Shown here: piece by piece, positions 43,934 through 55,710 of the stretch | How the letters are laid out: each line of letters starts with the position of its first letter | How positions within the stretch are numbered: the stretch's first letter is position 1 | DNA from: Protea cynaroides | Taxonomy: Eukaryota > Streptophyta > Magnoliopsida > Proteales > Proteaceae | Length of the DNA: 64,000 nucleotides | NCBI GenBank assembly: GCA_028583415.1 | Contig: CM053275.1 | Span: 87,662,278 to 87,726,277 of the forward strand | Direction of reading: 5' to 3' | Program-made: the position numbers and the translations under genes | The notes under the pieces: model-generated | Seen by the model: only the letters and a program-made list of their open reading frames with translations | The model's database searches: none | Told to the model about the DNA's origin: nothing

Positions 43934-46734
43934 GCCGTAGTGGGGCACCTTGTGTAATGACGATTCCATCAGACAAAGTGAATCAGTACGTATCTTATCT
44001 TGATTCATTCAAAGTGTATTGAAATATTTGCAGATTTATTTTGAATGACTAAAATTTTTACTATATCTTATTACAAGGGTGGTCTCACCGTATAGGATCT
44101 CAATCTAATGTGTATGTGCGACCCAACCCATTAAGTATAAACCAAATCACCCAAGGGAGTGATCCGACAGGGTTTTCTTCGAGCCACCATAGAGGATCTC
44201 AATCCCGTTTACACATCTAATATTGCACTTTCATTCTCTGGAATAAATGCCCACAAACAAAGCTGGATTTATAAAGGTTTTCTTTCCGACTCTGTGGCTC
44301 CTACACTTGTTCAGGGACCAATGTGAACACATGCATAGGTACCATCTTTTTCCCTTGCTAGATTTAAGTATGGAGATGATTTTGATTGGCGATGTTGCTT
44401 GTGTCTACCAATGGGCATGGGTGATGATAGGTCTCACTCCGTCGATTCATCATGCTAATCTGATTTGTATTTCCTCGAAACGTCATCATTTTAGTTTGGT
44501 TAAAATCGATTAGGTGTTGTATAGAAAGAGGAGAATGAACCTTCAATAAAAAATCAAGGATGAGGTTTTCTTTTCTTTTATTCCAAGTGGAACCAATTTC
44601 GATGGTTCATTCTTTGGCAAGGAAGATTGTCTCATTGACATGGAAGATAAATTATCCTATTTCTATTCCTAGGCTTCATGATCTTTATATTGATGAGCCT
44701 CGTTTGGTGGACTGTTTCCCGTCGTTTACCACAATGAATTTTAATTTACCAAAAAAAAATTGAGGGAACTGTTTATAGGGTAGTTTTTAATGAACAAATA
44801 GGCAGGTAATTATGAAATTTGACTACCAATAAAATTATGAATTACTGTTTCTGTACGACCAAAGAGGGTAAATTTGGTAAAGTGATTGTCACAAAAAATC
44901 AAATTTTATTTTATTTTATTTTATTTAGTTATTTATTTATTTTATTTTTTTGGTATGAAAAATCAAATTTGAAAGGAGAACTTGGTTTTGATTTTGTCAA
45001 ATGAGACATAAAAGTGAGGTTGTTATAGTTTCCGGTGTCAGTGGCTCTTGAAACGTGATATAATAATGAAACAATAATTATAAATAAAAAAACTTGAGAT
45101 CGATCATGGCCAAAATTGATACAAATCAACTTGACCAATAGCCATTGCTAAAACCATAGGTCTGATTAAGGGTACCAAATTTGAGACCGAACCAGTGGTT
45201 CAGATCGATCTAGCCCAATTAACCTGAAATCAACCTGGATATGTTTTGGGTGGAGGTATAGCATTGTCCTACTAGTCCCAATCCAGACCGGGTAACCCGA
45301 AATCAGTCCGAAAAATGGACCAATGAGTCCAAATCCGATAATGATCCGGATCAAACTGATTTAGACAGAATATTAAATCCTGGCTTCACTATTTCGGCCT
45401 TCTGGATGGCTTAAAGGGTTTCCGATCGGGATTTCAACCTGAACCGAACCAAAACAGCCCAATAACAATCCGATAAACTAACCCCGATAACAATCCAAAA
45501 CTAGAGCAGCCTGTTAGTTATGTACATTGGAGCCCACCCAGTTCAAACTGCTTAATGGACATGTTTCGATTAAACTCTATAAAGTTCAACATCGATTTGG
45601 CCTAGACCGGACCATTGACACCCCCTAGGTCTTATAGCAATAGTGACATGTTGATCTTCTTTGATGTTAGAAATTGTATTAATTTTGGCTACTTGGCCAT
45701 GCTTTAATGTTAAGATTACTGATAAAAGATCGAATCAGAGTGAGTCACCTTCCGTTCTCTGTTGAAGTTTAGAGCCAATCCAAAAACAATAATTAATTAG
45801 AATCCATAGATTACGAATTGGGATGGATCTCAATTGATAGGATCATAGGTGTGATGATTTATTTTAGGGGTATCAATTTGGGGTTTGCCCCATGTAGCCC
45901 GATCGTGCCTAATTAATTATGCCCAAGATTGATCGGCTTTATTATTAAATGTGCTAGGTTTACCGATTATTAAACTAGCGTTTATGATGCAAACGTGTAG
46001 CCCGATTGAACCAACCAAATGCAAGATTAACTTATCGCACGTAACAAACAAAATCTGTTGGGCCAAGGAATTAACTATGAAGTTGACTTATCTTGGAATA
46101 TGAGGAAAGAACAGGATACAAAGGAAGACGAGAGGCATCTAATGACCTTGTCAATTGACAATGCTTCAAGTAGAGATTTGGATGGTTGATGACATTAGGG
46201 AGAAAAAATCAATACATGATGGTACATTTTTCATCTTTGTGTGGATAAAGCTTTCAGAAATTGTCTTTAATTATTAGAGGTTTCAATCGTCCATTGAGTG
46301 GTTGTAGTTAACCAGGTGCACCTACCAATGTATTGATAGGCATACCCAATTAACTCTAATCATTAGATTGGCGAATGGAGCGTCCAATAATTGGAGACGA
46401 ATTGAACACTCACCCTATATCAATTAGAATGTGAGAAATAATTCTGTCAATTAAAAAGGTCCACATGATCTCTCAAGGAGGAGAGAGAATATTAGTATAG
46501 AATCTACGTGATAAAACACCCTTACATTACCTGCATGGGAATATTTTGCCCTTATGTGAGTTTGGCGTGGAAGTCCGCAGGACAATCACTCCACTTGTTC
46601 CTCTTGTAACAAGGGGATCCAAATCCTCTCCTCCAAGGGTATCTGGAGGAGAGGTGGCACGTGGCGAGACTCGAATCCAACGACACACAAACCCAGCGGT
46701 GCAGGACAGAGTATATGCGAACGCAGGCCCAAAA
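43934..46734. other. No recognisable gene; weak LINE-like relics
   Basis: Open frames at 44247-44513 and 44560-44763 (plus) are weakly reminiscent of LINE RNase H tails (VHSLARKIVSLTWKINYP) but are too short to assign. The part at 45170-45620 has repeated CCGAACC/CCGATAA phrases common in plant intergenic DNA. Confidence 0.35.
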
Positions 46735-46962
46735 TCATTTGTCCATTTTTAATTTCAACCTCACCCCCGAAACCATTTTCTGTTTCTCTACGTAAGCCTG
46801 TTCATCCCTCCCCAACTCCCTCTGCTGGCCGAGAAATTTCTGAAACCCTTTCATCTTCACCTTCATCTCCGCTGGGTTTGAAAGTCTTGCCGGCGCCAAC
46901 CAGAGAGAGAGTGATGTGTGTGCAAAACAGATTCTCCCTAGCCCCGCTACCATTCTTTTCAT
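46735..46962 (-). other. Unidentified 75-codon frame
   Basis: An ATG-started minus-strand frame with a basic C-terminal half (GFQKFLGQQRELGRDEQAYV). I recognise no family. It could be a short gene or chance. Confidence 0.25.
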
Positions 46963-47526
46963 CTCCTCTGGTTTTGAAGTGTTAGGTCGATGGATTCATC
47001 TCCTCTTGTTTTGAAGTGTTCAGTCGACGGAAGTTCGAGGGAAAACAGATCTTAAAGCACTGCAAAACAGATTCTCTGAAGGGATACCCGGGTAATCAAA
47101 AGTGATTCAGCAAATTCCAACTGCTCAACAGCAAAATAGTGTGTGATTCTCTGAAGGGATACCTGGTTTTCTCCAGGTTGTTTTGGTATATAAATTTATT
47201 TTCTTATCACCACCAGCAACATGGCTTGTGGTTCAATCTTAAATGATGTTTGTGGTTCAATCTGAAATGATGTTTGTGATTCCTATTATACCGATTTTTG
47301 TCTTCTTTCTATTTTTTTTTTCTTAATATCCATCTTGATTAATAAAAGTAGAAGAATGGATTGCCTGCCTATTGAGGTTTAGAGGAGATTTGGAGTGAGG
47401 GAGTTGAACTTTCAGGACTTTGTACTCTGCCTATTGAGGTTTAGAGGAGATTTGGAGTGAGGGAGTTGAACTTTCAGGACTTTGTACTCTTCTGGGCAGA
47501 AGATGAGATTGCCATTCATTTTCTGA

Positions 47527-47571
<45 letters not shown>

Positions 47572-48060
47572 GTTGACTCATATTTTGAATTTTAAATGTT
47601 TAATTTCATTTGAGACCTGTTACAACAGTTCTGGCTTATCTAAACATGGAAAGTGACGGGAAAGAACTAGTCTTTGATTGTTTGGAGAATATTGATATAA
47701 AGAGAGGAGGAAAATATGGGATGAGTTTAGAGTTGTCTTGGACAAGAAAAATAAGATTTATGGTCTTACCAAACCTGTGTAGCTTCTACTCTTGTTTTTT
47801 AGGTAGGAGAGAGAATAGGATTATGGTTGGTGTTTGTGATTCAAAGTTTCAGTCAATTAGATATTTGAATATGGGTTCTTTATACATATCTATCATATAA
47901 TCCCTAATAATGAAGTCAAATTTTATTCAATTATGATTGGAAAATGTGTGAGGATGGTTTCTTTCTTTTTCCTCTCTCTGGTCTCAGTTCTCTGCAATTT
48001 TTTAGTACAGAAAGATTATTTGCAATTTTTTAGTACAGAAAGATTATTTATTTCTGATTT
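46956..48060. repeat. Cluster of small tandem duplications
   Basis: A ~36-bp unit (TTCATCTCCTCTNGTTTTGA) is doubled at 46956-47028, a 63-bp unit (TGCCTATTGAGGTTTAGAGG) at 47366-47491, and a 28-bp unit (GCAATTTTTTAGTACAGAAA) at 47994-48050. A (CT)n run lies at 47530-47568. A plus-strand frame at 47610-47900 resembles no known protein. The stretch may be the leader and introns of the FAR1-like gene downstream. Confidence 0.7.
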
Positions 48061-48553
48061 GAATGTAAAAAACTGTTGCTTTTTTTCTGTTAGTTGATTT
48101 ACATTAGCAATACACCAACCTTTTACAAATTTATTTTGGCATCACAATTGAGAAGAGAAAGAGTACAGGAGTTCTTCAGGACGTTATGACTGAAGCAGAG
48201 AGAAACCTGGCCTCTTTCATTGCAGTTTTAGAAAGAAGGGAATGCAATGGTGGACTGGCAAGTGTTACTGCAATGCTTTGTCTCATTAGTTTTTATCTTA
48301 TTCTGGCTGTGGTTCTCTGTAACTAATGTGAATTTGGGCCCTGGATTCTGTGATCAAAGTTTCTGAGGCGTTGCGTTCGTATGTTTGCATATCTAATATG
48401 ATCTGTATGTAGAAGCACATATTGAAATGGGTTCTAATCTTCTATTGTTGCTTTTCTTTGTTCCCAAATAAATGTTGAAAGCCCATGATTTTTAACTTCA
48501 TGCACTATAGAATATGCCAGTCCTTATTTATTTATTTATTTTTTTAGATTATA

Positions 48554-48832
48554 ATGGGAGATCACGAGATTGGAAAAGATGATGATGGTACACCCAAGAT
48601 TGGAATACTGTTTGATACAGAAGAGAAAGCATATGAGTTCTATAATGACTACGAGAGAAGCATGGGTTTTAGTATGAGGAAAGAATCCTATCATTAGAAA
48701 ATGGTAGAAGATAAGAGACTCCTAACTTCAAAACGATTTGTATGCAATAAATATGGGTTGAAGAAACACGACAAACGAGATCAAGAGACAAATAAGCCTC
48801 AAGCTGTTACCAATTCTCAAGGATGCTTCTAA
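48554..48832 (+). pseudogene. FAR1-related DNA-binding domain fragment
   Basis: The frame starts at the ATG at 48554, a few bases after a possible TTTTTTTAG acceptor, and reads GILFDTEEKAYEFYNDYERS, MGFSMRKESYH and KRFVCNKYGLKKHD. This is the N-terminal FAR1 zinc-binding region of plant FHY3/FAR1 (FRS) proteins, which derive from Mutator-like transposases. A TAG at 48695-48697 interrupts it after 47 codons, and the frame ends at 48832. No MULE transposase core or SWIM domain follows. Confidence 0.75.
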
Positions 48833-49721
48833 TTGCTAGATAACACATTTTGATAGTTAATGGGTTTAATATTTTCAGGATTCTAGTGTCAAAGAAGTGT
48901 GATGTTACTAGAAAGTAGCATGGTGTGGTTCGCAATGATGAACAAGAGCAATAGAATTTAGAATATTTGAATGGGATCCTCTCCCATGTAATAATAGAAG
49001 AAGAACCAATAAGGAATGAATAACAAAGTAGGCAATGATGAAAAAGAGCATCAAAAGAGCATCGATGTGAATTAGAGATGACAATTTTGGAGAATCCATT
49101 TACCCTAAGAAAATAAGAAAAGAAACCTTAAATAAACATTAAGACTATATGTGTCTTAACACTCTAAAACCTAAGGTTATATGCATCTTAACACTAGACT
49201 AAACGGATCAGATATAATCTTGACTGTTTGATTGATATCTGAATCTGCATCCCCTGTTTTTTGAATTCGGATCTGAATCTGAATTCTATTGTTCGAATTC
49301 GGATTCTCCTGAAAGGATACGAATTCAAATCAAATCCAAATTTTTGACTATCCATTTACATCCTTAATTTTGGCACACAATTTTGTAAACAGGAATTCAT
49401 CTTTAGATAATCTTGTAATTTTTCTTAGTTTTTCCCTTTTATTATTGCATGGTTCCCAAAATTAGGGTACTAAATGTGAAACAAATTTCTTGTAGGATTC
49501 TCAAAACAGGGGTGCAAATTGTCAAACAATTTTTTATGCATGATTTCGAAACTGATGTAATTAGGAGGCGTAGTTTCGGTTTTTAAGGGGAATGATCTTT
49601 AAGATCAAGCAACTGTAAAACTCAGTTACCAAACAAAATCTAAAAATGGAAGAGAAATCATGTCCGGTCGTCCCCCGATGTACATACCGACACACATCAC
49701 GATTGCATAGGATTAGCATTC
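48833..49721. other. No recognisable gene
   Basis: AT-rich sequence. A 50-bp area near 49260-49330 repeats GAATTCGGAT-type phrases. Nothing else seen. Confidence 0.45.
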
Positions 49722-49963
49722 TTTTTTCTTTTTTTTTTTTTTTTTGTTTTTTGTTTTTTTTTTTTTTTTTCTTTTTTTTGTTTTTTTTTTTTATAAGTAT
49801 ATCATTTTATTGCGAAGGAGAGGGAAAAAAATAGCGGGGGGAGGGGAAGAACACCATTACATCTAACAGCCCAACAAGCGGAGACTCTCTATAAAGCCCA
49901 GACAAATAGACAACAAACCCTAACCCAACAAGATACTACCAAGTGTAGTTAATGCCCCAATGG

Positions 49964-50395
49964 TTAACAATGTATTGACATTTGGGGGAGAGAATTGGTG
50001 GAAAGTTCCAAGTAATCCCCTTTCCCAAAAACATCCTCAAGAATGCCTATTGAAACAGTTTCTCTAGGCCTCGCCTCGTTTCTGAACTTCCTCGCATTCC
50101 TTTCCCTCCAAATGTGAGTGATCGAAGCACAGAATGCTGTTTTCACAATTTTTCCAACATTCCCGCAGTCCTCAAAAGAACTTGAGATCCAAATGGCCTC
50201 CTCCTTTGCACTCAGGTGTTCTCTAATAGTCAACGGAGAACACATTCCCCTAATCCTTTTCCATATCCAATTACTATAGGGACAAGAGAAAAAGATATGG
50301 TCTTTTTCTTCCATTCTGGCCCAACACAGCACACATCTACTATTGACCATGACTCTCCTCTTTTCCAACTGGTCCAAGGTAACAAGAACATTCAT
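49964..50395 (-). pseudogene. LINE zf-RVT domain
   Basis: A 143-codon minus-strand frame reading SRCVLCWARMEEKDHIFFSC, then PYSNWIWKRI and ITHIWRERNARKFRNEARP. This is the zinc-binding region that follows the RT in plant LINE ORF2. The upstream context WFKGNIPRYSVTSWRC lies in other frames, so ORF2 is frameshifted. Confidence 0.8.
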
Positions 50396-50767
50396 AATGC
50401 ATCTCCAAGAGGTAACTGAGTACCTTGGGATATTCCCTTTGAACCAAATTGATTTGTCCCATCTAACTTCCTAGCTATGGGATCTAACAAAGTTCCATAA
50501 GGCTTTAGAGTTGAAATTTGTGATATCTTTACCTTCCCATTTGATCTTATCTTCTGCATTCCGCCGCCCTCTTTCCACTTGGTGGATGTTGTACCACAGA
50601 TGGTGAAGGCCCATCTAGTCAAAAGCATCCTATTTCCATGTGCCATTCTCTAATAGTCTCTCAACCGAATCATGAATGTTACTGATATCAATCCTCATGA
50701 CGCTCCCTATATCCAAAAGGGTACCATTAGGGTGCCACAGGTCAAGCCATAGCTTTGTATTTCTTCC

Positions 50768-51119
50768 TGTAACAAAACCACATAACCTCAAACACAAAAT
50801 CAGAAAAACAAAGAATGAAGAAGAGAGAAGAAGAAATTAGAAGAACAAGAAGAAGAAGTGGAGAGCAGATCACAAAAACAACAAGGTGCTGTAGTTGAGA
50901 TCAATACCTCTCCCTCTTAGACACCAATCTTATTTATAAGTAAAAAGTATCCAATTACATAGAAAAAGTCTCCATAAATAAGAGGAGACATAAAAAGAAA
51001 CAAATAACAATAATAAGGAAATAAATAACAATTGAAATAAGGAAGGAAAAATAGGAGCACCAGCCTATTTCGTAGGTTTTTGATTTGTTAGGCTAGGCCC
51101 GTGTGGGCCATATTTAACA
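50768..51119 (-). repeat. 3' LTR of element K
   Basis: 352 bp, over 90 percent similar by eye to 57990-58347. Confidence 0.93.
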
Positions 51120-53429
51120 CCCTCCCTCAAGCTTGGAGTATACAGATCACCCAATCCAAGCTTGTGACAGTTTAATCGATACGCTGGTCCAAACAACGAC
51201 TTCGTAAGAATATCAACAAGTTGATTTGAAGAAGATACTAAGGGAGTAACAATCATCTTCTTCATAACGACATCTCGAACAAAGTGACAATCAACCTCTA
51301 TGTGTTTGGTACGTTCATGAAAGACTAGATTACTAGCAATATAAATAGCAACTTGATTGTCACACATCAACGACATAGGTCTAGAGATAGAAAATCCAAG
51401 TTCTTGTAGAAGAGTTTTCAACCATAACAACTCAGCAGTAGTATGTGCCATAGCACAATATTCAGCTTCAGCACTGGACTTGGATATAGTAGTTTGTTTT
51501 TTACTCCGCAAGTAACCAGATTACCTCGAACAAAAGTACAGTATCCAGTGGTGGAACGTCTATCACCATCAGCTTCTGCCCAATCAGAATCAGAATAACC
51601 AACAATGTCAAGGTGCCAATGTCGATGATAAATAAGACTAGTTCCAGGAGCTTTCTTGAGATACGACAATATGCGACAGGCTGCCTCCCAATGAGCAACT
51701 TTAGGAGCAGGCATAAACTGACTAACAACCCCAACAACAAAAGAAATATTAGGCCGAGTTACAGTTAGATAAATCAATTTCCCAACCAAGCGTCTGTATT
51801 GATGAATATCAGAATATTCAGGACTATCTTAAGTTTCAAGTTTCTGATGTGAATCAATTAGTGTATCAATTGGTTTAGCTCCAAGAACTCTGGACTCAGA
51901 ATGTAAATCAAGTACATACTTTCTTTGAGACAAACTAATGCTTTTACTACTGCGAACCACTTCAATCCCCAAGAAGTAATGAATAAGACCTAAGTCTTTC
52001 ATCTGAAAATGAGTATTTAGATAAGATTTAATTTCAACAATACCAGTCTTATCATTCCCTGTAATAATAATATCATCGACATACACAACAATAATGGTGA
52101 CACGAGAAGAATGGCGTCTCACAAAAATAGAATGATCAGAGTAACATGTAACGAAGCCAAAATTTATAATAACAGTGCTGAACTTATTAAACCACGCACG
52201 AGGAGATTGTTTTAGTCCATAAATTGCTTTAAGCAATTTCCACACCTTAGTTGAGTTTCCTCCCTGAGCAACATACCCTGGAGGTTGGTCCATGTAGACT
52301 TCCTCATGTAGGTCACCATATAAGAAGGCATTTTAACATCCATTTGATAAAGAGGCCAATCTAGATTAACAGCCAAAGAAATAATAACACGAACCGAGTT
52401 GAGACGAGCAACAGGAGAAAATGTTTCAAAATAATCCACCCCATAGGTCTGAGTGAATCCTTTGGCAACCAGTCTAGCCTTTAGTCTGTCAACAGTCCCA
52501 TCAGAATTATGCTTCACTGTATAAACCCATCGACAACGAACCACTGAATGACCTGCAGGGAGATCCACAAGCGTCCATGTTTGGCATGCGAATAAGGCAT
52601 CCATTTCAGCATCCATAGCTTCCTTCCACCCTGGATGGGACAAGACTTGGGAAAGGGTAGTAGGAACAATAGTAGTGGATAATGAGTGAACCAAATTTTG
52701 GTGACAACAAGAAAGATGGGTTGTGGAAACAAAATGATCAATAGGAAAAGTACTTTTACGAGTACAAGTACCTTTACATAGAGCAATAGGGAGATCAGAA
52801 GAGACCTCAGGGTCAAGAGTAATAGTTGACGAAGCAGCTGGTACAGTAGTAGTTGGAGCCACTGGTTGATGTCGTGTATAAACCTGCAGGGGAGGTGGAG
52901 GGTTAGTTTGTAGTTCAGATGGTAAGGTGGAATCAGTGTGTGGTTCAGGAGCATCAGATAAGGTAGGGACTAAAGGTATTGGTGGTTCAGATGGAGGTAA
53001 AGGAGATGGCACCAAAACGTGATAGTATGACTTATCTTCGAAGAAGGTAACATCATGACTGACATAGTGACGTTTGGTAGTAGGATCGAAACACCTGTAC
53101 CCCTTTTGAGTACGAGAATAACCAAGAAAGATAAACTTTAGAGAACGGGGGGAAAGTTTTTCCAATTTAGAATGCATAATGTGAACAAAGCATGTACTAC
53201 CAAAAACTCTAGGATGAACAGGAAACAAAGGAATGTTAGGATAAAGAAGACGGAATGAGACTTTGTCGTGTAAAATAGAAGAAGGCATACGATTTATGAA
53301 AAAATAAGATGTCAAGACAGCGTCACATCAATAAAACTGAGGGACATTCATATGAAACATTAGTGACCTGGCAATATCCAGAAGATGCCTATTTTTACGT
53401 TCAGCAACCCCATTCTGTTGAGGGGTATA
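51065..53429 (-). pseudogene. Copia pol of K: integrase C-terminus, RT, RNase H
   Basis: From the break at L6 the minus strand reads YTPQQNGVAERK and VFGSTCFVHI (integrase end), then a Pro-rich linker. RT follows with WKEAMDAEMDAL and LVAKGFTQTYGVDYFETFSP, and the catalytic YVDD sits in IIVVYVDDIIITG. RNase H reads YSDSDWAEADGDRRSTTGY, SSAEAEYCAMA and CDNQVAIYIASN. Frames are 52212-53315, 51829-52293, 51418-51789 and 51065-51511, separated by single-base shifts; one removes an A in the MDVKNAF motif. A stop precedes the second shift. Function is lost as read. Confidence 0.9.
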
Positions 53430-55705
53430 TGTCACACCCCAATTCTGCACCATTCAGAACGGTGTGATGAACCGCTAATAAACCAACGGTTCAACCAAAA
53501 TCTCTAGTATGCGGTATCCATTAAAAATAAAATCATGCACATCCACAACCATAATCAGAATAAATACACAATAGCGAAAGTTTTATAGTAAATGAACTGA
53601 GAACTCTAAATGTAATAATCATAATTAAATTATCAAGTTATTGTTGTATCAACTGGGACATAAATAAATAAAATATCAATTACATCTTTTTATAAATTCA
53701 AATAAAATTCTAATAGAATACGCATGAGTTGCACTCGCATGAGGGGTCATGCGTATCCTCTAAGTCTTCAGCTTCCATTGCAGCAACACGCGCATACACC
53801 GGAGTATTCATATAATCTTCAACTGTAGTACCTGCGTCATCAACTAAAAATATTCGACGTTGAGAGGGTGAGCACACATCATGGCCAGTAAGCAAACAAA
53901 ACAATGCAATAAACATATGCATGCATTCAATTCATATATTTGGTCTGGTAAATAAGTTTGCAATGTGCTATAGAAAGGATAGGTGGTCAAAGGTCACGTT
54001 TATTGACGTCGCACTTCTATATACGAGTGTGTGAAGCCGCCCAAAGGTAACGTTTATTGTCGACCCACATGCACCCACCATGGACAATGTACACGCAAAG
54101 GTCACGTTTATTGTTGTACCCGTTGCCCATACCAACACGTAAGCCCCTGCTGGCGAGGGCTCGCAAACTGGGCTCGCAACTAACCAATCCTAATGTCAAT
54201 CAGTGTATCTAAGGTCTCACCCCAGCATCCCTCAATACATCCATAGAGATAGGGCTAAAGCCCCCCGATAGAGTCAGAGACTACACGGTCCGAGACCACT
54301 TCCCCTCATACCCTACGACGTAATAGTTCTGCTAAGGTAATGACGATACGACGATGTCAATGGACAAGACTTGAGTTGAGATAGAGCTAGAGTGTTGAGG
54401 CCCCACCTATGACACCTCCCCCTGATACTCGCTCGCATCAAGCACACCAACCACACACATACATCCACATCCCTATTCCTATCATCATCATCATCATCAT
54501 ATATGTTATAAACAATAATTAAATATGCATGAACAGTAATAATAGAAATATTAGATGACATGTTGAATGCACATAACAATCATACACTCATAAAATCAAC
54601 CACGGCATTGGACTCAAGAGTAAAATAGTTTATTATTAATCAATTAGTTTAGGTCTTGTTCCCTCACCTTTGCTTGATCGTAGGTCCTCTTTCAAGCTTT
54701 AAGAATCAACTATATATCGATATTATAGCACTAGAAGACCTAATCAAGTCGATGGAATTTAATTAGAATTAATTCAAACTTTAAAAAGCATACTGTTAAC
54801 TGGGGGTCGATGCTAGGGTCGGAGGTTCCATCAACCTTGGGTGCGACCACCCACAGTATGGACTTCCCGAACACTGGGGGTCGATTGTTAGGGTCTGGTA
54901 GGGTCGATTGGACATCGACCCCCGTGCGACCCCCTGTGGGTTTCATCAAATTTTCATCCTTCAGTCCATTCCTTCGTGTTTGGGATCCTATGGCTTGCTT
55001 CTACAACTCATTACATACCTGTTCTATGGCTTAGAACCACAGTTTATTCACTTATATGGTTTTTATGATTTCTCCCATGGTTTTCCATGAAAACCTAACC
55101 ATGGATGGATGACTTGGGTTTCTCCTAGATCATTCTCTCTTCACTATCTATTCTAAGGTCTGTAGAATTACATGGAGATAGTATCCATACTTGAGAATTA
55201 GGCTTGTCTCTCTGAAGCCTTATGTTCGATGATCTTCTCCACTTTCCTTCACTTCTCTTTCTCTTATCCTTCTCTTCTCTTTCCCTCAATCCAATTAGGG
55301 TTCTAAAAGGAGTGAAAGAGGCTTAGGGACGTCCTATTTATAGAGTAGAAACTCTAAAAATAAGTCTCATTGGGGTTAGGAAAGAATCCCATTGAAATTT
55401 AGAAAGTTTCCAAATCACGATTTCTGTCGGCAGACTGGGGGTCGATGAGGGGGTCGGAGATCCTGTCGACCCCTGGTTCTAAAATGTCCGACCCCGAGAT
55501 AAAACTCAGGGTCTGACTTTCTATCTTGGGGGGTCCGACCCTGCCTAGTTGGGTGTGCGACCCTCCCCCTATTTTTAGTGTTTTTGGGTCAGTTTAATAC
55601 CTGGGATCGCGATCTCCCTCACGTACTTGATCCATTTGGCTCGACTATGATGGGTAGACCTGGTTCAAGGTGGTAAGACCGGGTTAGTTTAATACGGGTC
55701 TCACA
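53430..55705 (-). mobile_element. Solo LTR L6, inserted in copia integrase
   Basis: 2276 bp, TGTCACACCCC...GGGTCTCACA. The target duplication GTATA is perfect (53425-53429 and 55706-55710) and lies in the integrase codons for CAYTPQQNG. A minus-strand TATAAATA lies near plus 55336-55343. Confidence 0.95.
53710..53922 (-). CDS. Conserved short frame in LTR L6 (hypothetical)
   Basis: An ATG-started 70-codon frame: RRIFLVDDAGTTVEDYMNTP, then an acidic stretch, then SCECNSCVFY at the end. It is the best-preserved copy together with L4 (17539-17733). No known family recognised; protein existence is unproven. Confidence 0.45.
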   Translation of the reverse strand: MHMFIALFCLLTGHDVCSPSQRRIFLVDDAGTTVEDYMNTPVYARVAAMEAEDLEDTHDPSCECNSCVFY

Positions 55706-55710
55706 GTATA

